In this document: piece by piece, positions 27,442-35,994 of the stretch
How the letters are laid out: each line of letters opens with the position of its first letter
Numbering within the stretch: the first letter of the stretch is position 1
Assembly (NCBI GenBank): GCA_003166875.1
Contig: PMUN01000359.1
Coordinates: 1,974 to 57,276 of the forward strand
Length of the DNA: 55,303 bases
From: Bryobacterales bacterium
GTDB lineage: Bacteria; Acidobacteriota; Terriglobia; Bryobacterales; Bryobacteraceae
Reading direction: 5' to 3'
Made by a program: the position numbers and the translations under genes
Notes under the pieces: model-generated
The model's input: the letters and a program-made list of their open reading frames with translations, nothing else
What the model was told of the DNA's origin: nothing
The model's database searches: none

Positions 27442-28683
27442 ATGAGCCTCGATCCGAAACGAACCGTTCGAGAGCTAAAGGAACTCCGCGCTCTCACCGC
27501 CACTGAGGACGGCGCGCAACGCGTCGCCTGGACCGACACCTGGCTCACATCCCGCACCTGGTTTGAATCCAAACTCCACGGCCTGCCGGTGGAGCATCAC
27601 CTGGACGCCGCCGGCAATCGCTGGGTAACATTGCAAGGCGCTTCCGATCGCGCGCTGCTGCTCGGTAGCCATCTCGATTCCGTCCCGAACGGCGGCTGGT
27701 TGGATGGGAGCCTCGGAGTTCTCGCCGCGTTGGAAGTGCTGCGCCGCATCGCGGAAGAGTTCAAAGGCCGCCCGCCCATCACCATCCGCCTGGTGGATTT
27801 CGCCGATGAAGAAGGCGCGCGTTTCGGCCGCAGCCTGCTCGGATCCTCCGCCTTCGCCGGAACCCACTCCGTCGAAGCGGATCGCGTGCGCACCGACAAA
27901 GACGGCATCCGCATGGACCAGGCGCTCCTCCGCTGCGGCATCGAAATGGACAAATTCCCGGACGCCGCCCTCGAACAGAAGAATGCCGCGGCTTATCTCG
28001 AGCTCCACATCGAGCAAGGTCCCGTGCTCGAAAATCTGATGCTGCCGCTCGGCGTCGTGCTCGGAACTAAGGGTGTCGAGCGCCACGCCATCACATTCCA
28101 CGGCCAGGAGGCGCACTCCGGCTCAACCCCCATGAAATCCCGCCGCGATGCGCTAGCCGCCGCCGCCAAGCTGGCTCTCGAAATCCGTTCCATCGCAGGC
28201 CGGCATCCGGAAGCCGTCTGCACCATCGGAAGCGTCAAAACCTTCCCCGGAATCGTAACAGCCGTAGTCGGTCGCTGCGAGTGCACCCTAGACCAGCGCG
28301 ACCTGAGCGCCACAGTGTTGGCCCAAATGTATCGCGAGGCGCGCGAAGCAAGCGAACGCTTCGCCCGCGAAGAGAAGTGTTCGGTGGAATGGTCGCGCAT
28401 CTGGAACATTGAGCCGATCGAATTCCACCCCGAGCTTATCAAACGCTGCCGCGAAGCCATCGCCGAAACCGCCGGCGCAGCTCACCAACTTCCCTCCGGC
28501 CCCTTGCACGACGCCGCCGAAGTCTCCAGAGCCGGCATCCCCACAGTAATGATGTTCGTGCAATCCATCGGCGGCATCAGCCATAACAAAGTAGAAGACA
28601 CCTCCGAAGAACACCTGGAAATGGCAGTCCGAGCCTTCGATCGCCTAGCCAAGAAAACTATGGCCTGGATCCAAGCGAATTAA
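27442..28683 (+). CDS. M20-family Zn-dependent hydrolase (N-carbamoyl-amino-acid hydrolase/allantoate amidohydrolase type)
   Basis: LLLGSHLDSVPNGGWLDGSLGVLAALEVL; FADEEGARFGRSLLGSSAFAG; ELHIEQGPVLE; HDAAEVSRAGIPTVMMFVQSIGGISHNKVEDTSEE. Confidence 0.93.
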   Translation: MSLDPKRTVRELKELRALTATEDGAQRVAWTDTWLTSRTWFESKLHGLPVEHHLDAAGNRWVTLQGASDRALLLGSHLDSVPNGGWLDGSLGVLAALEVLRRIAEEFKGRPPITIRLVDFADEEGARFGRSLLGSSAFAGTHSVEADRVRTDKDGIRMDQALLRCGIEMDKFPDAALEQKNAAAYLELHIEQGPVLENLMLPLGVVLGTKGVERHAITFHGQEAHSGSTPMKSRRDALAAAAKLALEIRSIAGRHPEAVCTIGSVKTFPGIVTAVVGRCECTLDQRDLSATVLAQMYREAREASERFAREEKCSVEWSRIWNIEPIEFHPELIKRCREAIAETAGAAHQLPSGPLHDAAEVSRAGIPTVMMFVQSIGGISHNKVEDTSEEHLEMAVRAFDRLAKKTMAWIQAN

Positions 28684-28684
28684 A

Positions 28685-29302
28685 GTGCCAGTCGATAAAT
28701 TTCTGGGAGGCATCTCCCGATTCCAAAAGCATGTCTATCCCGAGCATCAGGAACTTTTTGAAAAGCTGGCGATGGGCCAGCGCCCGGACGCATTATTCAT
28801 AACCTGCGCCGATTCCCGCATAGACCCTTGCCTGATAACCCAAACCAAACCGGGCGAGCTTTTCATTTGCCGCGTGATTGGCAACGTTGTGCCGCCTTAC
28901 CCCGATGCAATCGGCGGTGTTTCAGCCACCATCGAGTACGCGGTGGGCGTGTTGCGCGTGCCGGAAGTAATCGTCTGCGGCCACACCGATTGCGGCGTCA
29001 TGAGAGGAGCACTCAATCCCGAGGCGCTGGAAGCTTACCCCAACGTGACCGCCTGGCTCCGCTACGCGAAAGTGGACCACCGCGAACCGGATCCGAGCGC
29101 CGAGTTTCTTCTTGCGCTAACCGAAGACAATGTGGTCGCACAACTGAAGAACCTGACCTCACATCCCACGGTTGCGGATCGGCTGCAACAAGGCGATCTG
29201 ACACTGCATGGCTGGGTCTATCACATCGGCCCCGGCACGGTAACGATTTATAACGAAGCCAGCCGAAAGTTCGAGACACCAGCGTCCGAACACCGCTCAT
29301 AA
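28685..29302 (+). CDS. Beta-class carbonic anhydrase
   Basis: ALFITCADSRIDPCLITQTKPGELFICRVIGNVVPP; ATIEYAVGVLRVPEVIVCGHTDCGVMRG. Confidence 0.95.
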   Translation: MPVDKFLGGISRFQKHVYPEHQELFEKLAMGQRPDALFITCADSRIDPCLITQTKPGELFICRVIGNVVPPYPDAIGGVSATIEYAVGVLRVPEVIVCGHTDCGVMRGALNPEALEAYPNVTAWLRYAKVDHREPDPSAEFLLALTEDNVVAQLKNLTSHPTVADRLQQGDLTLHGWVYHIGPGTVTIYNEASRKFETPASEHRS

Positions 29303-29365
29303 GAGAGGGGACAAGATTCAGCAAACCTAACAAAAAGGCTTTACGATAGAAAGGAGGACGAGAAC

Positions 29366-29605
29366 ATGACAACTCTCGATTGGTCTCAGTGCCCAGCCGT
29401 AGAGAGCATCCCCGGAAAGCGGAGTGGTGCATGGGTCTTTAAAGGAACCCGGACGCCGGTGTCCACTGTGTTCGATAACCTCCAGGACATGACCATCGAT
29501 GAACTGGTGGAAGAGTTCGGCGTGACACGGGAACAGGTTCAAGCTGTCCTCGATTTTGCCGCGCATAGCGCCGAAGTATCGATCACCTACGCTCCGCGTC
29601 TATAA
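29366..29605 (+). CDS. DUF433 antitoxin-like protein
   Basis: GAWVFKGTRTPVSTVFDNLQDMTIDELVEEFGVTREQVQAVLDFAAH; aggagg RBS upstream. Confidence 0.88.
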   Translation: MTTLDWSQCPAVESIPGKRSGAWVFKGTRTPVSTVFDNLQDMTIDELVEEFGVTREQVQAVLDFAAHSAEVSITYAPRL

Positions 29606-29607
29606 GA

Positions 29608-29940
29608 ATGCTCGTTCTGTTTGATAACGGAACGCCGCGCACGCTCGCGCGATATCTGATCGACCATCATACAGTGACAGAAGCCCGCGCACGGGGGTGG
29701 GACGAATTGGAAAACGGCGAACTTTTGACGGCCGCCGAAGCCGCAGGTTTTGAAGTGATCGTCACCACTGACCGCAATCTCCGCTATCAGCAAAATCTTG
29801 ACAACCGCAAGCTCGCGATTGTTGTGCTGGGCAGAGGTCGTTGGACGCTTATCAAATCCCACATCGCGAAGGTAGTTACCGCGGTGGACGCCGCGACGCC
29901 CGGCAGCTTCACCGAAGTCGAAATGCCAGAAGAGACCTAG
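29608..29940 (+). CDS. DUF5615 PIN-like toxin
   Basis: LVLFDNGTPRTLARYLIDHHTVTEARARGWDELENGELLTAAEAAGFEVIVTTDRNLRYQQNL; 2 nt after the DUF433 gene. Confidence 0.87.
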   Translation: MLVLFDNGTPRTLARYLIDHHTVTEARARGWDELENGELLTAAEAAGFEVIVTTDRNLRYQQNLDNRKLAIVVLGRGRWTLIKSHIAKVVTAVDAATPGSFTEVEMPEET

Positions 29941-30166
29941 TCAAGCGCAGCAATGGAGATAATGCCAGCAGATCCACCGTGCTTCATTGGATCGCTTGCC
30001 GAATGGTGGAGCGCTACCTCGATAGACTCTGCTACGCCCTCTCCGAGGATTTGCGTACTAGCCTCGAGCTGTTTGCGAATTTCTCGGAGTGGCGCCACGG
30101 TTAATGAGTAACCTCCCGGCGTCGCCCGGGACCAAGTCAATGCCATACTGGAACGCGCCCCTCAGC

Positions 30167-30562
30167 CTAGGGATCCGACTCCTGGTTAAGACGTGCTGAA
30201 TCTTCAGAAGCCCTTCTGTTTGACATTCGCGCCCGTGCGCGGAGAAAGTTTTTGACGAGACCCAGGGCCGCAGCCGCCGTCCGAGATGGGCAGGGAGGAT
30301 TTGTCCTTCGCAACACCCCCAGAAGCGTGTACAGAGCTGGTAACGCTCCCAGTTTTGCATCGGGAACGCCGGATGCGACTGCAGCAGCGCAAATGAGGAA
30401 TAAAAAGAACAAGAGAATAAGCCTTCCCCCCGCGCCGTTCAGCGCCGCTAAAACACGTTCCAGCCTCAAGAAAGCCTTGTCGAACGGTAGTGGCTCATGT
30501 TTTACCTTGCCGGCTCTACGGCACCCTTCCTTCGAGTAGGTGTAATTCGTTTTGCGTTTCAT
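30167..30562 (-). CDS. Hypothetical single-TM protein (weakly supported)
   Basis: 131-aa ORF starting MKRKTNYTYSKEGCRR with one hydrophobic segment LILLFFLFLICAAAVA. Confidence 0.3.
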   Translation of the reverse strand: MKRKTNYTYSKEGCRRAGKVKHEPLPFDKAFLRLERVLAALNGAGGRLILLFFLFLICAAAVASGVPDAKLGALPALYTLLGVLRRTNPPCPSRTAAAALGLVKNFLRARARMSNRRASEDSARLNQESDP

Positions 30563-30604
30563 ACCTGGTTAAATCGGCTGCTATCATTTCATAAAGCCCC
30601 AGAC

Positions 30605-31423
30605 ATGAGTCACCGAACGGGGACAACTGATATCGTCCGCATACGGCTTGACGCCGTTCACCGAGTGATCCGCGGCGAAAGCCCAGAACAGGTCATCGCA
30701 GAGTATGGCTTCGCGCGCAGCTGTATCTACGACTGGTTGAAGAGATATCGCCGTGGAGGGGACGGCGCGCTTCTGTCGCGTCAATCGCCCGGTCGGCCTC
30801 GGCTCCTACCGGATGATGAGTTGCTGGAAGCTCTCCTGAAGCCACCTCGAGGTCTGGGGGCGTGGTCGACGACGGACCTGATGCATCTAATTAAGAATCG
30901 ATTCGGAGTAGAACCAAGCGGGGTCACAGGATGGCGAATTCTGAGGCGGATGGGAATCGTGCCGGTCCGGCCTCGAACGCCCAAGAACATCAGCTGGTGG
31001 AAAGTGCGCCGTGGCAAAACATCCAGGCCCTTACTTTTCGTCGACGAACTGAAAATGAAAGCCGCAAACCCAATCGGGCCTGCCAAGGACTATGTGATCC
31101 TCGTCGCTTCCACCCCAAGAAATCAAATATTTTTCCAATTGTACTCAGAAATTCCGCCCGAGGAGACATTCAAGAACTTTATCTACAAGGTGGCGCCGCG
31201 TGACGACGTATCTACCACGTTGGTCTTGTCGGGCAGTTCGCCGAGATATCTCCAGGCGCTAGAAATCGCACTTGAGCGGTCGCGGGACGAGAACGCCAAT
31301 CTTCCCTTTGAGGCTACCTGTCGGGAGCAAGTGGTGGGAGAGCAACGAGACCAACTAAGTGGTAGAAAACGGTACAAACAACCTCTGGTAGTTTATCGAC
31401 TTGAGGGCTCCGGTGGTATGTGA
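30605..31423 (+). CDS. IS630-like transposase-derived protein with degenerate catalytic domain
   Basis: HTH half: RLDAVHRVIRGESPEQVIAEYGFARSCIYDWLKRYRRGGDGALLSRQSPGRP...GVTGWRILRRMGIVPVRP; DDE-like half LLFVDELKMK...YVILVASTPRNQIFFQLYSEIPPEETFKNFIY...TTLVLSGSSPRYLQALEIALE, S at the expected second acidic position. Confidence 0.7.
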   Translation: MSHRTGTTDIVRIRLDAVHRVIRGESPEQVIAEYGFARSCIYDWLKRYRRGGDGALLSRQSPGRPRLLPDDELLEALLKPPRGLGAWSTTDLMHLIKNRFGVEPSGVTGWRILRRMGIVPVRPRTPKNISWWKVRRGKTSRPLLFVDELKMKAANPIGPAKDYVILVASTPRNQIFFQLYSEIPPEETFKNFIYKVAPRDDVSTTLVLSGSSPRYLQALEIALERSRDENANLPFEATCREQVVGEQRDQLSGRKRYKQPLVVYRLEGSGGM

Positions 31424-31527
31424 TTTCAGAATCAAACCGGCCGCCGAATCAGCGGCAAGTTCCTGCCCAGGAGACGATGACCCAACTGGTTTGCCTCGAC
31501 TACGCCGCGGATGCCACCCGCTCCGCT

Positions 31528-31851
31528 TCAAATCGCAAACGCAGCGCGCACACGGGCCTTCACCGGATTCCAGTCCCGCTCACTCAGATGGCCAATTACA
31601 GTCAGCTCCGACCGGTGCATTGTAAGTACATAGGCCCTGAAATACGACTCGGTGCGAAGACCCGCTGATTGCCAGTCCACGAGAATGCAATCCGTCGATG
31701 TGCTCGGCTTCGGCGCCTTGGTCGTCAGAATGCCGACCAGAACATCAGAGCGTTCGGCAAGGTACACGCGGCTGGCAATCACAACTGCGGGGCGAACCTT
31801 GGTTTCCAGCGCACCGGCAAGCACGCCCACCACGACATCGCCCGGCTTCAA
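31528..31851 (-). CDS. PemK/MazF-family toxin
   Basis: MKPGDVVVGVLAGALETKVRPAVVIASRVYLAERSDVLVGILTTK...AYVLTMHRSELTVIGHLSERD. Confidence 0.82.
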   Translation of the reverse strand: MKPGDVVVGVLAGALETKVRPAVVIASRVYLAERSDVLVGILTTKAPKPSTSTDCILVDWQSAGLRTESYFRAYVLTMHRSELTVIGHLSERDWNPVKARVRAAFAI

Positions 31852-32072
31852 TTCGATTCCTCTGACTCCTCGGCTTCCAGCCGCGCCAGAGATGCGGCCC
31901 TGAAATCCTGCAAATCTTCATCGGTCCATGAATCGGACCAGTCGATAGCACCGCGCGATGAGAGTATGGCTAATCGTTCGGCCAAAGCTGACAGCTCAGC
32001 AGCCGTTTCCGGCGGAAGCCGGCGGAACACTTCCACTAGCGAGGCCTCTCGCGGGTCCAATTGCATTTCCAT
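31848..32072 (-). CDS. Putative antitoxin cognate to the MazF-like toxin
   Basis: 74-aa acidic ORF; 4-nt overlap with the toxin gene. Confidence 0.72.
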   Translation of the reverse strand: MEMQLDPREASLVEVFRRLPPETAAELSALAERLAILSSRGAIDWSDSWTDEDLQDFRAASLARLEAEESEESN

Positions 32073-32109
32073 ACCCTAGTAACCAGTATAGGACCCAGTC
32101 ACCCCACCC

Positions 32110-33594
32110 TCACCTCCGAATATTCTGCGGCGTCGCCCGTATCGCCCTCTCAAACGCCCACCCTCTTATATGATTGATCTGCTCCTTCATCGTCCGCGAT
32201 AATGGCACCAACTTCGCCGCAATCCCGATCAAATCGTGCTCCACCACTTCGCGATCCCCCAACTTTGCCTTGGTGATCGCCGATATCACGCACTGCTCAA
32301 TCTCCGCCCCCGTCCACCCCACCGTGAACTGCATCAGCTCCGGCAAATTGAACTGCGCCGGATCCACTCCCCGCCGGCTCAGATGAATCTTGAAGATTTC
32401 GAGCTGTTCTTGCTCCACCGGCAGATCCACGAAAAATACCTCGTCAAATCGTCCTTTGCGGATCATCTCCGCCGGCAGTAAATCAATCCGGTTGGCCGTC
32501 GCGGCCACAAACAATCCGCGCGCTTTCTCCTGCATCCACGTCAGAAAGAATGCGAAAATCCGGCCCTGTTCGCCGCCCGAATCGGTGGACGTGATACCCA
32601 TCTCGATTTCGTCGAACCAAAGCACCGCCGGCGCCATGTCTTCCAGCATCTTGCACGCCTGCACGAACACTGCCTCCGGTTTGCCGTGCCGCCCGGAGAA
32701 AATCTCGATCATGTCCACCCGGTACAGCGGAAGCTGGAAAAACGACGCGATGGCTTTCACGGTCAGACTCTTTCCGCAACCGGGGATGCCCATGAACAGC
32801 ACTCCCTTGGGCACAATCTCCATGCTCAGGTCATCGCGCAGCTCAAACAATTTCCGGCGTTCCAGCAGCCACGTCTTCAGCCCGTCCAACCCGCCCACTT
32901 CATCCAGCTTCGTTCCGCTGGCAATGTACTCCACGTAGCCGCTTCGATTCACCAGCAGCCGCTTCTCCTGCAGCACCGCCGGAATCGACTCCGGTCCCAG
33001 CCGCGGACTAACCGCCAGCGCCCGGCGCAACGCGTATTTCGCTTCGTCCAGCGTGAGCCCCTGCAACGCACGCGCCACCTGATACAGGATGTCCTCGCTC
33101 GCCTCGCCCGTCTCCTCGCGCAAAAAATCCGTCAGCTCCACCAGATCCGGCGGACGCAGCTCCACAAACAGGATGCTCCGCTCCACTTCCTCGGGAATGA
33201 ATCGCACCGCCGAGCTGATCACCACAAACTTGCGCTGATCAACGCAGGCATCGTGGACATCCCGCAGCCGCCGCCGGATCTCCGCGGATTCCCGCAGCGG
33301 CTCGTGAAAATCTTTCAGTTGGAAAATAGCCGCGCCTTGGTGCGCAATGATGAAGTCGAGCGCCCCTCGGGCATCCTCGGTCCCGGACTCGGCGGCTTGC
33401 CCGTCCAGCCGCATCCCCTCCGTCATGCTCCACGTCCATATGGGCTTGCCCGCAACCTCCCGCAACACCCTCCCCACTCGCTGCTCTTCCGAGGAACGGA
33501 TATAAGTGAGCGGCCGCCCCGATTCGAAAATCTCGCGCACCATCTTGGCCGCGCGACTCTCCCGGGAACTGACAGAAATTTCCATCGACGCCAT
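32110..33594 (-). CDS. AAA+ ATPase (Ycf46/FtsH-like)
   Basis: GVLFMGIPGCGKSLTVKAIASFFQLPLYRVDMIEIFSGRHGKPEA; PAVLWFDEIEMGI; LFVAATANRIDLLPAEMIRKGRFDEVFFVDLP. Confidence 0.92.
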   Translation of the reverse strand: MASMEISVSSRESRAAKMVREIFESGRPLTYIRSSEEQRVGRVLREVAGKPIWTWSMTEGMRLDGQAAESGTEDARGALDFIIAHQGAAIFQLKDFHEPLRESAEIRRRLRDVHDACVDQRKFVVISSAVRFIPEEVERSILFVELRPPDLVELTDFLREETGEASEDILYQVARALQGLTLDEAKYALRRALAVSPRLGPESIPAVLQEKRLLVNRSGYVEYIASGTKLDEVGGLDGLKTWLLERRKLFELRDDLSMEIVPKGVLFMGIPGCGKSLTVKAIASFFQLPLYRVDMIEIFSGRHGKPEAVFVQACKMLEDMAPAVLWFDEIEMGITSTDSGGEQGRIFAFFLTWMQEKARGLFVAATANRIDLLPAEMIRKGRFDEVFFVDLPVEQEQLEIFKIHLSRRGVDPAQFNLPELMQFTVGWTGAEIEQCVISAITKAKLGDREVVEHDLIGIAAKLVPLSRTMKEQINHIRGWAFERAIRATPQNIRR

Positions 33595-33957
33595 TCTATT
33601 ATCTATGACGGCCTCCGCCTCTCAATTAGTTTGACCTGAGGACCTGGTGACAAGCTTTTCGCAACTCCATCACCTTACCCACCCGCCACTTGCGACTCCT
33701 CTTCCCACCAACCACAACCTGCCCACCTTATCCTGATCCCGAAGTGAGCGTCATGCCAGCGAGCAATCACCATCCCGAACCCTAGCGCAGCGACTTCGAG
33801 TCTCCAATTCCTGACGCATCTTGAAATTTCGATACAAATCCGCCCCGCAACGCCCAAAAAACATCAACAATCACAGCCGTTTACGAACGACGCTCTGCCA
33901 AACACAAGAATCGCCCGATGCGTCAAGAGCGGCCCGGGCAGCACCGCGCGACGCGCG

Positions 33958-33988
33958 ACCAGCCCCTAGTCCCCAGCCCCCAGCCCCG
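33958..33988. repeat. Heptad-periodic C-rich array; G-quadruplex-capable on the minus strand
   Basis: accagcccctagtccccagcccccagccccgg; minus strand GGGGCTGGGGGCTGGGGACTAGGGG. Confidence 0.7.
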
Positions 33989-34032
33989 GTTTTTTGTAAG
34001 AACCACCCCCGCCTTCCGACTATCTACGCAGA

Positions 34033-34743
34033 ATGATCCAAACCCGCAACCTCAAAAAATCCTTTGGCGCGGTTCAGGCAGTCCGCGACCTCTCCTTTAG
34101 CGCTCCCGACGGTGCCATCACTGGCCTCTTGGGATCGAACGGCGCCGGCAAAACCACCACGCTCCGCATGATTTGCGGAGTGCTCCAACCCGACAACGGA
34201 TGGGTTCGAATTGACAAACCTGTCGGCGCGCTCCTCGATCACATAGGTCTCTACCCCCGCCTCACCGCGCGCGAAAACCTCGCCTACTTCGGTGAACTGC
34301 GCGGCATTCCGCCCATCCAGCTCGCGCAACGAATCGAGCAGGTGCTCTCCCAACTTGGCATGGACGCCATCGCCGATCGCCGCACCGCCGGCTTTTCCCA
34401 AGGTGAGCGTATGAAGACCGCGCTCGCAAGAGCCATCCTCCACTCGCCCCAAAATCTGCTACTCGATGAACCAACCAACGGTCTGGACGTTCCCAGCGTC
34501 CGCGCCCTCCGCGGGCTGCTCCGCCAAATGCGCGACTCAGGAATGTGCATCGTCCTCTCCAGCCACATTCTTGAAGAGGTGCGGATCCTGTGCGATAACG
34601 TGGCCATCGTCTCCGCCGGCCGCGTGGTCGCACAAGGTTCTCCCGAAGACTTGTGCAGCCAAACCGACAGCCAATCACTCGAAGACGCCTTCATAAAATT
34701 GACCACCAGCCAGGAGAATCTCGAATGCTTGTCCACGCTCTAA
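34033..34743 (+). CDS. ABC transporter ATP-binding protein (NatA-like)
   Basis: LLGSNGAGKTTTLRMICGVLQP; GFSQGERMKTALARAILHSPQNLLLDEPTNGLDV. Confidence 0.93.
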   Translation: MIQTRNLKKSFGAVQAVRDLSFSAPDGAITGLLGSNGAGKTTTLRMICGVLQPDNGWVRIDKPVGALLDHIGLYPRLTARENLAYFGELRGIPPIQLAQRIEQVLSQLGMDAIADRRTAGFSQGERMKTALARAILHSPQNLLLDEPTNGLDVPSVRALRGLLRQMRDSGMCIVLSSHILEEVRILCDNVAIVSAGRVVAQGSPEDLCSQTDSQSLEDAFIKLTTSQENLECLSTL

Positions 34744-35474
34744 TCGTTGCTCGAAAAGAAATCCGCGATCATCTGCGCGACACCCGCTCGCTGGTCTCCT
34801 CCATGTTTTATGCCTTGATGGGACCACTCGTGGTCGGCATGGTATCCATCGCAGTGCATGGCGAGAAAAGTTCCGCCGTCCTCGTCAGCATGATGTCCGT
34901 ATTCGCGCTGGTAGCCACTTTCGTGGGCGGAATGAACGTCGCCATGGACGCCATCGCCGGTGAGCGTGAGCGCCGATCGCTGCTCCCACTCCTGATGAAT
35001 CCGCTGCTCCGGCGCGATGTGATTATCGGAAAATGGCTGGCCATCAGCTTGTTCGCTGTTGCCGGCGTGATCATCAACCTCTCGGGATTCGCTGTAGTGG
35101 TCGCGTTCCCCTTCCATCTCCTGATCGCCGTAACCCTCGCCCTCATTCCTCTGGTCCTGTTCGCCGCAGCCGTCGAGCTGCTGATTTCCACCTGGTCACG
35201 CAATATAAAGGAAGCGCATACCTACCTCTCGCTAGTCATCTTCCTCCCCATGGTCATCGGCATGTTTCTGGTATTCTTTCCGCACATGGCTTCGACGTGG
35301 CTTTGGTTGCCAGTGGCCGGTCAGCAATTGCTGATCGATCTCCTCACCAAGGGCGCGCCAGTTTCGCTAGTTTCATCGCTGGCGCTAAGCCTTGTCACCG
35401 CAGCCTCCGCGGTGCTCATCTTACTGGCCGCCGCGAAACTCTTGCATCGAGATGAATTTGTCTACGGCAGCTAG
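34725..35474 (+). CDS. ABC transporter permease (NatB-like)
   Basis: MLVHALIVARKEIRDHLRDTRSLVSSMFYALMGP; multiple TM segments; overlaps the ATPase gene. Confidence 0.88.
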   Translation: MLVHALIVARKEIRDHLRDTRSLVSSMFYALMGPLVVGMVSIAVHGEKSSAVLVSMMSVFALVATFVGGMNVAMDAIAGERERRSLLPLLMNPLLRRDVIIGKWLAISLFAVAGVIINLSGFAVVVAFPFHLLIAVTLALIPLVLFAAAVELLISTWSRNIKEAHTYLSLVIFLPMVIGMFLVFFPHMASTWLWLPVAGQQLLIDLLTKGAPVSLVSSLALSLVTAASAVLILLAAAKLLHRDEFVYGS

Positions 35475-35994
35475 CTTCGAAGCAGCGGACGCCGAGCCCG
35501 TAGTCGAGCAGCAGCTCAATCGATTGCTAACCGAGAACGGCCCGGCGCTGCTGCGTCTGGCCGCCAGCTATACCAACACCACAAGCGATCGCGACGATCT
35601 GTTTCAGGACATTGCCATCGCGCTCTGGAAAGCCTTGCCCAGATTCAGAGGTGAAAGCTCCGAGCGGACATTTCTGTTCCGTGTCGCGCACAACCGCGCC
35701 ATCGATTACCTACGCCGTCACCGCGCACCAACCATCCCTATCGACCCCGATGCCCCATTGCGCGACTCGCGCCTCAATCCGGAAGCAGGCCTAGCTCAAG
35801 AACAACAAGGCGAGCGCCTCCGCCAGGCCATTCATCGCCTCCCACTCCCCTACCGGCAAGTCATCACACTGACGCTCGAAGAAATGTCGTATAGCGAGAT
35901 CGCAGCCATCTTGGGCGTCACAGAAACCAACGTCGGCGTACGCCTGAATCGAGCCCGCCAACTGCTGCGACAACTCCTGGAGAATCACAAATGA
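35452..35994 (+). CDS. RNA polymerase sigma factor, ECF subfamily
   Basis: DRDDLFQDIAIALWKALPRFRGESSERTFLFRVAHNRAIDYLRRH; LPLPYRQVITLTLEEMSYSEIAAILGVTETNVGVRLNRARQLL. Confidence 0.92.
   Translation: MNLSTAASFEAADAEPVVEQQLNRLLTENGPALLRLAASYTNTTSDRDDLFQDIAIALWKALPRFRGESSERTFLFRVAHNRAIDYLRRHRAPTIPIDPDAPLRDSRLNPEAGLAQEQQGERLRQAIHRLPLPYRQVITLTLEEMSYSEIAAILGVTETNVGVRLNRARQLLRQLLENHK

Noticed and set aside
29937-30146. 69-aa minus-strand ORF as a real gene
   Set aside because: The sequence looks somewhat protein-like, but there is no recognisable family and it lies in a low-coding-density region; insufficient support.
32686-33639. 317-aa plus-strand ORF antisense to the AAA ATPase
   Set aside because: Fully antisense to a gene with clear Walker motifs; no motif of its own.
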